Shown: positions 1 to 8,479, counted from the first letter of the stretch. The stretch: 44,559 bases of DNA from JALZAA01 sp046724435 (GCA_046724435.1 JBKOWN010000053.1:1-44559); one strand, 5' to 3'. Numbers and translations are program-made. The notes: generated from the letters alone by a model not told the origin.

Positions 1-1794
1 GTCCATGGCCGCGCGAGAGTCCCACGTCGCGTACAAGCTCGCGTAGCGGCCCTCACGGGCGATGAGCTCGTCGTGGGTGCCGAGCTCGGCGACGCGGCCG
101 TCGTCGACGACCGCGATGCGATCGGCGCGCTCTGCCGTCGACAGCCGGTGCGCCACCACGACCACCGTCCGGCCCTCGGTGAGGTGGCCGAGCGCCCGCT
201 CGACCGCGCGCTCGGTTCCCGGATCGAGGCTCGATGTGGCCTCGTCGAGCACGAGCAATGCCGGATCGGCCAGCGCGGCGCGCACCAACGACACGAGCTG
301 GCGCTCCCCCGCCGACAGGCGCGAGCCGCGCTCGCGCACCTCGGTGTCGAGCCCGTCGGGGAACGCGTTGAAGCGGTCCTGGAGCCCGAGTGCCGCGATC
401 GCGGCCCGAATCTCATCGTCAGTGGCGTCGGCCCTGCCGATGAGGACGTTGTCGCGCACGGTCCCTGCAAACAGGTAGCCCTCCTGGGGCACGACGACGA
501 TGCGCCTTCGTAGCGACCCCAGCGTCGCGTCGCGCAGATCGACGTCGGCGTACTCGACGGTCCCTTCGCGCGGGTCGTAGAAGCGGGCGATGAGCTTGGC
601 GAGAGTCGACTTGCCCGCACCCGTCGGTCCGACGAGCGCGAGACGCTCGCCCAGCGGGACGTGCAACGTCACATCGTGCAGCACGTCGTGGCCGGCGTAG
701 CCGAACGACACGTGATCGACCTCGAGCGACCCTTCTGCGGGCAGGTCGACGGCGCCCGGACGTTCGCCGATGGACGGGCGCTCGTCGAGCAGCTCGAACA
801 GCTTCTGGAGCGCGGCGCCTGCCTGCTGCACCGTGTTGTACAGCTGGCTGAGCTGCTGAATCGGCTCGAACAGGTTGTTGAGGTACAGGACGAACGCGGC
901 GACGGTCCCGATCGTGACGATCTCGGCGGACACGAAGGCGCCTCCGATACCGACGATGAGGGCGATACCGGCGACGCCCGCGAACTCGACGATGGGGAAG
1001 TACTTCGCCGAGATGCGGACCGTCTCGATGTTGGCGTCGTATTGCGCCTCGTTGGTCTCCTGGAACCGGCGCGTGAACGATCGCTCCCGGCCGAACGCCT
1101 GCACGACCCGGATGCCGGCCAGACCCTCCTGAAGCGTCGAGAGGTTCTGGCCGATTCGGTCGCGCACGAGGAGATACGCCTTGTTCGACGCCCGGCGGAA
1201 CCACCGGCTCGCGATCACCACCGGCGGCACGACGACGAGTGTGCAGACCGCGAGCTGCCAGCTCATCAGGAAGATCACGAGTACCGCGCCGACGAACAGC
1301 AGCCCGTTCTGGATGAACATGACCAAGCCCATCTGGACGAGCTCCTGGAGCGCGTCCATGTCGGAGGTCATGCGGGCGACGAGCGTCCCGGTCTTCTCGC
1401 GCTCGAAGAAATCCATCCCCAACGACATCAAGTGCCGGAACACGCGGGAGCGCAGATCGCGCAGGAACGTCTCCCCGACACGGGCGACCATCTTGATGAC
1501 GGCCCGACCGAGAAAGAGCCCGGCGATTGCTGCGATGAGATACAGGAACGCGGACAGGTTCAGCGCGCCGGCATCGTGAGCGCGCAACCCCTCGTCGATG
1601 CCGTGGCGGACCAGCGCGGGACCGGCGAGCAGGCACGACGCCTGCCCGATGACCAGCAGGATCGCCAGCGCGATGCGGCCGCGGTACGGGCGGAGCATCG
1701 GTCGGAGCCGCCGCACCACCTGCGTCGCGTCGTGGCGGGTCAGCGTCTCCTCGATGGCGTGCTGGCCGAAGGCACCGCCGCCGCCCCCCCTCAT
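1..1794 (-). CDS. ABC exporter, fused permease/ATPase, second of a pair (3' end cut)
   Basis: Membrane exporter half-transporter with an N-terminal six-helix ABC domain and a C-terminal ATPase. The frame is open to the window edge: 598 codons are seen and the stop lies outside, so the protein is nearly complete. Visible motifs are Walker A GPTGAGKST, signature LSAGERQ (non-canonical for LSGGQ) and Walker B LLVLDEATSSLD with the catalytic Glu. The ATG (1794-1792) overlaps the TGA of the upstream ABC gene as ATGA, so the two are translationally coupled and probably form a heterodimer. The weak signature pairs with the Asp-substituted Walker B of the partner, as in heterodimeric multidrug exporters with one degenerate ATP site (family knowledge). 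The substrate cannot be told. Confidence 0.93.
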   Translation of the reverse strand, partial: MRGGGGGAFGQHAIEETLTRHDATQVVRRLRPMLRPYRGRIALAILLVIGQASCLLAGPALVRHGIDEGLRAHDAGALNLSAFLYLIAAIAGLFLGRAVIKMVARVGETFLRDLRSRVFRHLMSLGMDFFEREKTGTLVARMTSDMDALQELVQMGLVMFIQNGLLFVGAVLVIFLMSWQLAVCTLVVVPPVVIASRWFRRASNKAYLLVRDRIGQNLSTLQEGLAGIRVVQAFGRERSFTRRFQETNEAQYDANIETVRISAKYFPIVEFAGVAGIALIVGIGGAFVSAEIVTIGTVAAFVLYLNNLFEPIQQLSQLYNTVQQAGAALQKLFELLDERPSIGERPGAVDLPAEGSLEVDHVSFGYAGHDVLHDVTLHVPLGERLALVGPTGAGKSTLAKLIARFYDPREGTVEYADVDLRDATLGSLRRRIVVVPQEGYLFAGTVRDNVLIGRADATDDEIRAAIAALGLQDRFNAFPDGLDTEVRERGSRLSAGERQLVSLVRAALADPALLVLDEATSSLDPGTERAVERALGHLTEGRTVVVVAHRLSTAERADRIAVVDDGRVAELGTHDELIAREGRYASLYATWDSRAAMD

Positions 1795-3623
1795 TGCACC
1801 GCCTCCACGGTCGAGGCCGCCTCGATGGCGGCGGCCTGTGCGAGCACCTCGCGGTAGCGCTCGGAGCTTTCGAGCAGGTCGTCGTGCGTGCCCTCGGCGG
1901 CGACCCGGCCGCCGTCGACGAGCAGCACGCGGTCGGCGAGGGCGATGGTCGCGGGGCGGTGGGCGATGATCAGCGTCGTGCGCCCGGCCATCACTTCGCG
2001 CAATGCGGCCCGGATCTCGTGCTCCTTGGTGGGGTCGACGGACGAGGTGGCGTCGTCGAGGATCAGAACGCGTGGGTCTGCGAGCACGGCGCGGGCGATC
2101 GCGAGCCGCTGGCGCTGGCCTCCCGACAGCGAATAGCCGTACTCGCCGACGATCGTCTCGTATCCGTCGGGCATGTCCTCGATGAACTCGTCGGCGCCCG
2201 CCAAGCGCGCAGCACGACGGACGGTCTCGATCGGCGCCTGCGGATCGGCGAAGGCGATGTTGTCGCGGACGGTGTCGGAGAAGAGGAACGTGTCCTCGAA
2301 GACGATGCCGACGCTGCGGCGGAGCTCCTGGATCTTGACGTCCCGGACATCAGTGCCGTCCAGCAGCACGCGTCCGCCGTCGACGTCGTAGAAGCGCGGC
2401 ACGAGCCGGGCCACAGTCGTCTTGCCCGATCCGGTCGGCCCGACTACCGCGACGGCCTCGCCGCCGCGCATCACGAGATCGAGGTCGGTGAAGATCGGTC
2501 GTCCGCCGCGGTAGCCGAACGCGACGTTCTCGAAGCGGATGTCGCCCGGTCCGGGCGGCAACGCCCGCGCGCCGGGCTTGTCGATGATCTGAGGATCGGT
2601 GACGAGGATGCCGTCGAGCCGGCCCGCGGCGGCCGACGCCCGCGACGCCTGCGCGACCAGCATCCCGGCCATGCGCAGCGGCCAAATGAGCATGAGCACG
2701 TACGAGTTGAAGGCGACGATGTAGCCGAGCTGGAGCTCGCCGTTGAGGACGAGGTGGCCTCCGTACCAGAGGATCGCCACGAGCGCGAGCGCGGGGAGGA
2801 AGTCGACGAGGGGCAGGAATCCGGCCCGCAGCCATGCCAACCGGAGCGAAGTCGCGCGGACATCGTCGGCTTCCTCGTCGAGCTGCACTTCCTGGAAACG
2901 CTCCGAGCCGAAGCCCTTTACGGCGCGCACGCCGGCCACGCTCTCCTCGACCACGGTCGTGAGGTCTCCGAGCTTCCCTTGCAACCTCGTCGTCACCGGC
3001 TGCATCTTCCGGCTGAAGCGCATCGCACTGACGTTGAGCAGGGGCAGCGCTCCCAGCGCCAGCAGCGTCAGCGGGACGCTCTGCAGCGCCATGACCGCCA
3101 CAACGCCGACGAGCGTGAGTGTGCTGGCGATTGTGAGCGGGATGAGGATGACGGCCTGGTTGATCTGGAAGATGTCCGTGTTCGCCCGGGCCATGAGCTG
3201 GCCGGTCTGGGTTTCGTCGTGGAACGCGAAATGGAGCCGCTGGAGGTGGGCGAAGAGCCGCTGGCGCAGGTCGGTCTCGGAGCGGTAGGCGATGCGGAAC
3301 GCGCAGAAGCGGCGGAACCCCGACGACAACCCCTGCACCACTCCGACACCGACGATGACGAGCGAGTACACGAGGATCGCCTGGCTGTTGCCCGGCAGGA
3401 TCCCGTTGTCGATCGCGCCCGCGGCCAGGAGCGGGACCGCGATCTTGGCCGCTGTCCACGAGACGCCGGCGAGCACGCCCAACACGAGCCACGCCCGCTG
3501 GGAACCGAGCGTGCCCCGCATCAGCCGCCACCCGGCTCGTCGGGTCTCCCGCTCGCGATCCACCAGCTCCCCCTCGGCACCTGGCGCCCCGCGACTTCCT
3601 GCTGCGACGTCGGCGGGGTGCAC
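1791..3623 (-). CDS. ABC exporter, fused permease/ATPase, first of a pair
   Basis: A 610-aa half-transporter: a short N-terminal tail, six predicted helices from about residue 40, and an ATPase from about residue 340. Motifs are Walker A GPTGSGKTT, signature LSGGQRQ and Walker B VLILDDATSSVD. The residue after the Walker B Asp is Asp, not the catalytic Glu, so the site built on this Walker B is expected to be hydrolysis-poor. I chose the GTG at 3623 over an ATG 78 nt upstream because a TAATCT box lies 5 nt before it, giving a leaderless start, and because the longer form runs towards the divergent gene. Its stop overlaps the start of the next ABC gene by four bases. Together they probably make a heterodimeric exporter of unknown substrate. 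Confidence 0.92.
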   Translation of the reverse strand: MHPADVAAGSRGAPGAEGELVDRERETRRAGWRLMRGTLGSQRAWLVLGVLAGVSWTAAKIAVPLLAAGAIDNGILPGNSQAILVYSLVIVGVGVVQGLSSGFRRFCAFRIAYRSETDLRQRLFAHLQRLHFAFHDETQTGQLMARANTDIFQINQAVILIPLTIASTLTLVGVVAVMALQSVPLTLLALGALPLLNVSAMRFSRKMQPVTTRLQGKLGDLTTVVEESVAGVRAVKGFGSERFQEVQLDEEADDVRATSLRLAWLRAGFLPLVDFLPALALVAILWYGGHLVLNGELQLGYIVAFNSYVLMLIWPLRMAGMLVAQASRASAAAGRLDGILVTDPQIIDKPGARALPPGPGDIRFENVAFGYRGGRPIFTDLDLVMRGGEAVAVVGPTGSGKTTVARLVPRFYDVDGGRVLLDGTDVRDVKIQELRRSVGIVFEDTFLFSDTVRDNIAFADPQAPIETVRRAARLAGADEFIEDMPDGYETIVGEYGYSLSGGQRQRLAIARAVLADPRVLILDDATSSVDPTKEHEIRAALREVMAGRTTLIIAHRPATIALADRVLLVDGGRVAAEGTHDDLLESSERYREVLAQAAAIEAASTVEAVQ

Positions 3624-3628
3624 GGTCG

Positions 3629-3634
3629 AGATTA
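3629..3634 (-). promoter_or_regulatory. -10 box TAATCT, leaderless promoter of the ABC pair
   Basis: Read on the minus strand, TAATCT is followed by CGACC and then GTG at 3623. This is the TANNNT spacing seen before many starts in this window. No clear -35 is visible. Confidence 0.55.
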
Positions 3635-3667
3635 CCAGTGGGGTTCCGAGGCCCCGGTTGCGATTGC

Positions 3668-3673
3668 GAGACT
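3668..3673 (+). promoter_or_regulatory. -10-like box GAGACT, leaderless promoter
   Basis: GAGACT, then GTGGTC, then GTG at 3680. The same hexamer with the same 6-nt spacing occurs before the M1 peptidase (11044-11049, minus), which supports it as a -10 variant although it lacks the first T. Confidence 0.4.
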
Positions 3674-3679
3674 GTGGTC

Positions 3680-4066
3680 GTGGAGACGACGCACCGGGCA
3701 CCCGGCCTCTCGTGGCGCGTGGTCGCCGTCGTCGCAGCCGCGCTCGTCTACGCGTGGATCGCGTCCGGCTTGCGACCCTTCACGCACCCGGAAGCGGTGG
3801 CGGTCGCCATCCCGCTCGTCGTCGGTGGAATCGCGATGCTTCGGATGCACGCAGAGGACGGCGACGCCACCCAGCGAGGCACCTGGGTCTGGGCTGCACT
3901 TTTCGTCGCGCTCGTGGCGTTGGAGCTCGTCTCGTACCGGCTGTCGCCGCGCATCGACCATCCGACGCTCAGCTCCATCGCCGACTCGGCCATGAGCACG
4001 CACCCGGGTCGCTTCGTGGTGTTCGTGGCCTGGCTGGGCGTCGGCTACCGGCTGTTCCGCCGGTGA
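3680..4066 (+). CDS. small four-helix membrane protein, unknown function
   Basis: A 128-aa protein with four hydrophobic segments: roughly residues 11-30, 40-57, 71-90 and 111-125. It ends in a pattern of TL, a short amphipathic stretch, then R, a hydrophobic run with G-[YW]-[RH]-LF and a basic end. The next gene (4063-4281) has the same C-terminal pattern, so the two look like diverged duplicates. An ATG frame start at 3638 exists, but GTG 3680 fits the leaderless promoter geometry. Its TGA overlaps the next GTG (GTGA), so it leads a small operon with the 72-aa protein and the DUF4395 gene. I do not recognise the function. Confidence 0.75.
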   Translation: METTHRAPGLSWRVVAVVAAALVYAWIASGLRPFTHPEAVAVAIPLVVGGIAMLRMHAEDGDATQRGTWVWAALFVALVALELVSYRLSPRIDHPTLSSIADSAMSTHPGRFVVFVAWLGVGYRLFRR

Positions 4067-4281
4067 GCTCGAGCACGTTCGGCTACACGGTCTATGCGGT
4101 CATCGCGGCGCTGACGATCGTCTGGGGCGTGTTCACATATCTGCAACGCCGCCGGTACGCGACGCTGGACAACGTCGTGACGCGCATGATGCGTCACTCG
4201 GTGGCGCGCTGGGCCGTGTGGGCACTCTGGGCGTTCATCGGCTGGCACCTGTTCGTGCGCGGCTCGGGCGCGTTCAAGTAG
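4063..4281 (+). CDS. 72-aa two-helix membrane protein (DUF6186-like?)
   Basis: Very short protein with two transmembrane segments (about residues 8-24 and 50-66), separated by a basic loop YLQRRRYATLDNVVTRMMRH. The C-terminal half (TLDN...ARWAVW...GWHLFVR) parallels the end of the preceding protein (TLSS...GRFVVF...GYRLFRR). It overlaps both neighbours by a few bases: its GTG lies in the previous TGA and its TAG shares a base with the next GTG, so all three are co-translated. It resembles small actinobacterial proteins of the DUF6186 type from memory only. Function unknown. Confidence 0.75.
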   Translation: MSSSTFGYTVYAVIAALTIVWGVFTYLQRRRYATLDNVVTRMMRHSVARWAVWALWAFIGWHLFVRGSGAFK

Positions 4282-4712
4282 TGGTCCACCACCCGTCGCG
4301 TCGCGGGTTCGATCCCCGACCGTTGCGGTTCGAGCAGGGCGTGATCGCGCTCGTCCTGCTGATCGGCTTTACGTTCCAGGTCGAGCTGTTGATCCCGGTC
4401 GTGACGGTCGTGCTGGCAGTGAGCGGTGCTGTCGGGCCGCAGCGGGCGCCGCTGCCCCGCCTGTTCTCTGCTGTGGCCGGTGACCGCCTCGAGGCGCCCG
4501 GCGTGTTCGTCGACCGCCAGACGGTCCGGCTGTCGGTGCTGCTCCAGACGAGCGCGCTCGTGGTCGCGTCGGGGCTGGTCTTCCTCGGCTTGGGCTTCCT
4601 GGCCTGGATCATCGCTCTGGCCGTCGTCGCGACCACCGCGTACGACGCCGCCACCGGCGGCTGGGTCGAGGCCGGCCTCTACTGGCGGATCGCCCGCCGC
4701 CGACGCCCGTAG
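4281..4712 (+). CDS. DUF4395 family membrane protein
   Basis: A 143-aa protein with the DUF4395 layout. A short N-terminus (VVHHPSRRGFDPRPLRFEQ) leads into two helices at about residues 20-50, then a loop PQRAPLPRLFSAVAGDRLEAP, then two helices at about residues 85-125. DUF4395 proteins have no proven role but often sit beside thioredoxin or DoxX/MauE-type genes (family knowledge), and a MauE-type gene faces this one here. GTG 4281 is chosen because it shares its G with the preceding stop. The last 34 bases overlap the end of the convergent MauE-type gene. Confidence 0.82.
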   Translation: MVHHPSRRGFDPRPLRFEQGVIALVLLIGFTFQVELLIPVVTVVLAVSGAVGPQRAPLPRLFSAVAGDRLEAPGVFVDRQTVRLSVLLQTSALVVASGLVFLGLGFLAWIIALAVVATTAYDAATGGWVEAGLYWRIARRRRP

Positions 4713-5191
4713 CCGAGGGCCAGGAAGACGTAGACCGCGGTCATCGCAGCGCCGATGACGTACGCGAGCACCAGTTGTGAGTCGCCGGTCGTCCTGCTCG
4801 TGCCGGTTGCGATCACGGCGAGCGCCAACAGCCACCCGTTGCTGACGATGGTTCGGGCAGAGACGGGCTGATCTGCCGTCGCCGTGCCGAAGCACGGACA
4901 CGGCGGGGGCTCCGCGCGAGCGAGATTCGCGATGACGGCCCCGGTGAACAACGAGAGAAGCGCGATCGCCGCGAACGCGGGAACGGACGAGTCACCGAAC
5001 GTCGCCAGCGAAACTGCGACTGCGAGCTCGGCCGTCGGCACGAGGATCGCCGCCGCTCGCACGAACTCGCCTGGGACGCCGAAGGCACGCATCTGCGCCG
5101 GTAGGGCCTTCAGCCCGCGCAGTTTGAGAACCGCGGAAGCGGTGAACGCGACGATCAGCGCGAAGCGCGCCGCGACGACGAGCGTTCCCAC
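4679..5191 (-). CDS. MauE/DoxX-type redox-associated membrane protein
   Basis: A 170-aa protein with four hydrophobic segments and a cytoplasmic-turn motif PPPCPCFG near residue 96, typical of the methylamine-utilisation MauE family. Members support disulfide or redox steps in the envelope; here the partner is unknown. The start is GTG (5191-5189), directly after the flavin reductase TGA (TGA-GTG), so the two are in one transcript with the MBL hydrolase upstream. There are no methylamine dehydrogenase genes nearby, so a role in methylamine use is not implied. The 3' end overlaps the convergent DUF4395 gene by 34 bp. Confidence 0.83.
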   Translation of the reverse strand: MGTLVVAARFALIVAFTASAVLKLRGLKALPAQMRAFGVPGEFVRAAAILVPTAELAVAVSLATFGDSSVPAFAAIALLSLFTGAVIANLARAEPPPCPCFGTATADQPVSARTIVSNGWLLALAVIATGTSRTTGDSQLVLAYVIGAAMTAVYVFLALGYGRRRRAIRQ

Positions 5192-5698
5192 TCAGCTGTC
5201 GAAGTGGCCGTAGCCGCCCCGGTAGAAGATGAGCGGACCGTCGTCGCCGAGGACGCCGAGCTCCTGCACCAGGCCGACGACGATGAGGTGGTCGCCGGCG
5301 TCGTGCTGGTCCCGGATCGTGCAGTCGATGTAGGCGAGCGCGTCGTGCAGGACGGGCGAGCCACCGGCCGAGGGCCGCCAGCCGATGCGGCTGAACCGGT
5401 CTGCGCCCTTGGTCGCGAACACGCGGCAGACATCCTCCTGGTGCTCGTTGAGGATGTTGACCGTGAACTTGCCGGCGGCTTCGATCCTCGGCCAGGTCGA
5501 CGAGTCCTTCGACGCGCAGAACAGCACCAGGGGCGGATCGAGCGACACCGACGAGAAGGAGTTCGCGGACACGCCGATCGGCTCGGTCCCGTCCATTGCG
5601 GTGATGATCGTGACGCCGGTCGCGAAGTGCCCGAGGACCGTCCGGTAGGACGGCTCGTCGGGCGGCATGAGCGTCTCGGCGCTCTCCGATTCACTCAC
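5192..5698 (-). CDS. flavin reductase family protein (FMN-binding split barrel)
   Basis: A 168-aa protein typical of flavin reductases that supply FMNH2 or FADH2 to two-component monooxygenases. Hallmarks are YRTVLGHFATGVTIIT near residue 18, the flavin-contacting GVSANSFSSVSLDPPLVLFC near residue 42, and the C-terminal GGYGHFD. The start is GTG 5698, 13 bases after the upstream MBL stop, with no clear Shine-Dalgarno. It is the middle gene of MBL - flavin reductase - MauE-type. No partner monooxygenase is adjacent. Confidence 0.9.
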   Translation of the reverse strand: MSESESAETLMPPDEPSYRTVLGHFATGVTIITAMDGTEPIGVSANSFSSVSLDPPLVLFCASKDSSTWPRIEAAGKFTVNILNEHQEDVCRVFATKGADRFSRIGWRPSAGGSPVLHDALAYIDCTIRDQHDAGDHLIVVGLVQELGVLGDDGPLIFYRGGYGHFDS

Positions 5699-5711
5699 CG
5701 AATCGACGCGC

Positions 5712-6584
5712 TCACCGGACGAGCGCGGGTTGCAGCTCGACGACCAGACCTTCGCGAGCTGCGAGCACCTCGAGGTTCCCGGCGACGCGCTCGGCGAGCG
5801 CCCCGGCGTAGAGGTGCATGAGGTCGACGCTGTCGTCGGAGTGCGACGGGCAGTGGTGGAACAGCACCAACCGTCGCGCGCCTGCCTCGCGGGCCACCTG
5901 GACCGCGTAATCGACCGTGGAATGACCGAAATGTCGCTTGGTTTCGAATTCCTCGCACGTGTGCTGGGCGTCGTGGATCAGCACGTCGACGCCGTCGGCG
6001 AGGTCGAGCACGTCGGCCGGCACGAACTCGTCCGGATCGTCGGAGCACCCGGGCCCGTGGTCGGACACGTACGCGACCGAATGACCGTCGAGGTCGACCC
6101 GGAACCCGATCGTCGGACTCGTATGGCGCACCCAACGCGAGCGCACCTTGGCGCCGTTGATGGCGAAATCGTCGTTGCCGGCTCCGTGGAAACGCACGGT
6201 GCCGTGGAGCTCGTCCGGCGTGATCGGGAAGTACGGCGGGCGCATCACGCCGGCGAACACAGCGTCCAGGGGGCCTTCCTCCTGCGCCGGGCCGTACACA
6301 TCGAGGACGGCGTCGGGCTGCGAGATCGGCCCGAAGAAGGGCAGGCCCTGGATGTGGTCCCAGTGCAGGTGGGTGAGGAGGACGCTCCCGTGGAAGGGGC
6401 CGTCGGCGGCGAGCGCCTGCCCGCAGGGGCGCAGCCCCGTCCCCATGTCGAAGATGACGGGGTCGTGGCCGACGGCCTCGAGCGCCACGCACGACGTGTT
6501 GCCGCCGTACCGCTCGTACTGGTCCCCCGCGCACGGCGTCGATCCCCGCACACCATGGAACGAGAGCTTGATCCCCCCGCGCAC
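5712..6584 (-). CDS. MBL-fold metallohydrolase
   Basis: A 290-aa metallo-beta-lactamase-fold hydrolase. Visible features are an N-terminal FHGVRGSTPCAGDQYERYGG, GNTSCV, the metal motif HLHWDHIQGLP near residue 72, a later DHG, HDAQH and a C-terminal FHHCPSHSD histidine. This arrangement is that of the phosphodiesterase/RNase Z-like branch; the substrate is unknown. I chose GTG 6584 rather than an ATG 39 nt upstream because TATCCT lies exactly 6 nt before it and family members start a few residues before the KLSFHGVRGS strand. It heads a three-gene operon with flavin reductase and a MauE-type protein. Confidence 0.9.
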   Translation of the reverse strand: MRGGIKLSFHGVRGSTPCAGDQYERYGGNTSCVALEAVGHDPVIFDMGTGLRPCGQALAADGPFHGSVLLTHLHWDHIQGLPFFGPISQPDAVLDVYGPAQEEGPLDAVFAGVMRPPYFPITPDELHGTVRFHGAGNDDFAINGAKVRSRWVRHTSPTIGFRVDLDGHSVAYVSDHGPGCSDDPDEFVPADVLDLADGVDVLIHDAQHTCEEFETKRHFGHSTVDYAVQVAREAGARRLVLFHHCPSHSDDSVDLMHLYAGALAERVAGNLEVLAAREGLVVELQPALVR

Positions 6585-6590
6585 CTCTGG

Positions 6591-6596
6591 AGGATA
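6591..6596 (-). promoter_or_regulatory. -10 box TATCCT, leaderless promoter of the MBL operon
   Basis: On the minus strand TATCCT, six bases CCAGAG, then GTG at 6584. It decides the start of the MBL gene. Confidence 0.6.
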
Positions 6597-6635
6597 CCGA
6601 CTACCGGCCCCCGGACAAACCACGCCTTCGGCCCA

Positions 6636-7517
6636 TCAGGTCAGGACCCGCTTCTTGAACCCGTTGATCCCCAGGTAGAGGAAGAGGGCCGCGAAGCCCG
6701 CAAGCGCGAGATAAACCGCCGCGAGCGACATGTGGGGGGCAGTCGTGACGGCGGCGCGGAAGCCCTCGCACATGTAGACGAGCGGGTTGATCAGCACCAG
6801 GAACTTCAGCCAGGAGAACCCGCCCACCTTGATCGGCCCGAGCGCGGTCCAGGAGTAGTAGACGGATCCGAGGAAGGTCAACGGGATCACGACGACACCG
6901 AACATCAGCGGCACCGTCCGGGGCTGGAAGCGGGTGCCGAACGTGAGCCCCAGCGCCGACGCCGTGATGCAGGCCAGCGGCGCCAGCGTGAGGAGCACCA
7001 GCCAGTTCACATGGAGGTGCACGGGGTTGGCGGGGACGACGGCCGCGATCGGGAACACGATCAGCGCCGCGATCAGACCCTGGATGGCGCCCGACGTCAC
7101 CTTGGCCAGTGCCACCATCGACACCGGCAGCGGCGCGAGCACGCGGTCCTCGATCTCCTTCGTGTAGCCGAACTCCTGCACCATCGGCAGCGCGACCGCC
7201 TGGATGCCCTGGAACAAGATCGTGACGCCGACCACACCCGCGACGAGCAGCGTCGCGAACGCCGACGCCGCAGGTCCGCCCCTCCCGGAACCGCCGATGC
7301 CCTGGCCGATCTTCGGGAACACGTACGTGAACACGAAGACCAGTAGGAAAGGCTGCAGGAGCGTACGGGGGAGGAACTCGTTGAGGGTCTTGCGCAGAAC
7401 GGTGAGATCCCGGAGCAGGAGCGCCCGGAAGGCGACCCAGCTCGCCGTCATGGTGTTGCGCTGCGCGGTGGCGAGTTGCTCGGTCTCCGAGCCGGGCGAT
7501 GTCGTGACGGTAGCCAT
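6636..7517 (-). CDS. ABC-2 type transporter permease (DrrB-like)
   Basis: A 293-aa integral membrane subunit with six hydrophobic segments and the ABC-2 profile: LLLRDLTVLRKTLNEFLPRT before helix 1, a VQEFGYTKEIEDRVLAPLPV segment after helix 2, and an LTFLGSVYYSW stretch. It works with the ATPase encoded just upstream. Its ATG (7517-7515) shares one base with the ATPase TGA, so the pair is coupled. Related pairs export daunorubicin-type drugs or lipids, but nothing here fixes the substrate. Confidence 0.9.
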   Translation of the reverse strand: MATVTTSPGSETEQLATAQRNTMTASWVAFRALLLRDLTVLRKTLNEFLPRTLLQPFLLVFVFTYVFPKIGQGIGGSGRGGPAASAFATLLVAGVVGVTILFQGIQAVALPMVQEFGYTKEIEDRVLAPLPVSMVALAKVTSGAIQGLIAALIVFPIAAVVPANPVHLHVNWLVLLTLAPLACITASALGLTFGTRFQPRTVPLMFGVVVIPLTFLGSVYYSWTALGPIKVGGFSWLKFLVLINPLVYMCEGFRAAVTTAPHMSLAAVYLALAGFAALFLYLGINGFKKRVLT

Positions 7518-8479
7518 CAGTCCCGCAGCTCCTTCCCGGTGAGGTTGATGAAGACGGTCTCGAGCGTCGGCTCGGCCAGCGACAGGTCAGTGACCGTGAA
7601 CCCACCCTGCTCCGCGGCGGTGACCACGGCGGGGAGCACCCCGTGGCTTCCCCTCACGCCGAGCTGGACGGTGCTGTCGACGCGCTTGGCGTGCATGACG
7701 CCGGGCACGCGCGCCCCGAGCAGCTGGGCGAGCTCGTCGAGGCGGCCGTCGGCCGAGACGGTGACGATCGTGTCGGCGCCGACGCTGCGCTTCAAGGCAG
7801 CAGGGGTGTCGAGGGCGAGGATCCGACCGTGGTCCATGACCGCGACCCGATCGCACAACTGGTCGGCCTCCTCCATGTAGTGCGTGGTCAGGAGAATCGT
7901 CTGCCCCTCGGCGTGCAGCTCGTGGAGGATGTCCCACAGCGCGATGCGACTCTGCGGATCGAGCCCGGCGGTCGGCTCGTCGAGGAAGAGAATGGCGGGC
8001 TTGTGCATGACCGCCCGCGCCACCATCAGGCGTTGCGCCATCCCACCCGACAGCTCGAGCACTTCCGCCGATGCGCGATCGGAGAGCCAGAACTGCTCGA
8101 GAAGACGGGTCGCCTCGGCCTTCGCTTCGCGGGCGCTCATCCCGAAGAAACGACCGTGGAAGTACAAGTTCTCCCACACGCTGAGCGAACGGTCGAGCGT
8201 GTTCGTCTGCGGGACGACGCCGATGCCCTGCTTGGCGAGCGCAGGGTGCGCGATGACATCGACGCCGCCGACGACCGCGTTGCCTTCGGTCGGGACCACC
8301 ATCGAGATCAGCATCCCGACGGTCGTGGTCTTGCCGGCACCGTTCGGGCCCAGCAAGCCGAAGATCTCGCCGCGGCGCAGCGACAGGTCGAGGTGGTCGA
8401 CGGCCTTCACGCCGCCGTGGAAGACCTTCGTGAGGCCCTCGGTGCGGATCACCTCGTCCGGCTCGACCGCGGCGGTCAT
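7517..8479 (-). CDS. ABC transporter ATP-binding protein (DrrA-like)
   Basis: A 320-aa ATPase for the adjacent ABC-2 permease. Visible are Walker A LLGPNGAGKTTT, Q-loop VVPQTNTLDRSLSVWENLYF, signature LSGGMAQRLMVARA, Walker B AILFLDEPTAGLDPQSR, the switch His in LTTHYMEEADQLCD, and a C-terminal extension of about 90 residues of the DUF4162 kind, as in DrrA-type proteins. The start ATG 8479 gives the normal distance to the first strand (VIRTEGLTKVF). The longer frame to 8551 would run through the promoter and leader of the divergent hydrolase gene. Confidence 0.92.
   Translation of the reverse strand: MTAAVEPDEVIRTEGLTKVFHGGVKAVDHLDLSLRRGEIFGLLGPNGAGKTTTVGMLISMVVPTEGNAVVGGVDVIAHPALAKQGIGVVPQTNTLDRSLSVWENLYFHGRFFGMSAREAKAEATRLLEQFWLSDRASAEVLELSGGMAQRLMVARAVMHKPAILFLDEPTAGLDPQSRIALWDILHELHAEGQTILLTTHYMEEADQLCDRVAVMDHGRILALDTPAALKRSVGADTIVTVSADGRLDELAQLLGARVPGVMHAKRVDSTVQLGVRGSHGVLPAVVTAAEQGGFTVTDLSLAEPTLETVFINLTGKELRD

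Noticed and set aside
1794..3995. Long open frame (733 codons) on the plus strand opposite the ABC gene
   Set aside because: Antisense shadow of a high-GC gene; composition is Arg/Glu/His-rich without domain motifs, while the minus strand encodes a clear ABC transporter.
4303..4325. tRNA T-arm-like sequence CGGGTTCGATCCCCG
   Set aside because: It falls within the DUF4395 coding start, the 5-bp stem is imperfect, and no D-arm, anticodon arm or acceptor stem can be found upstream.
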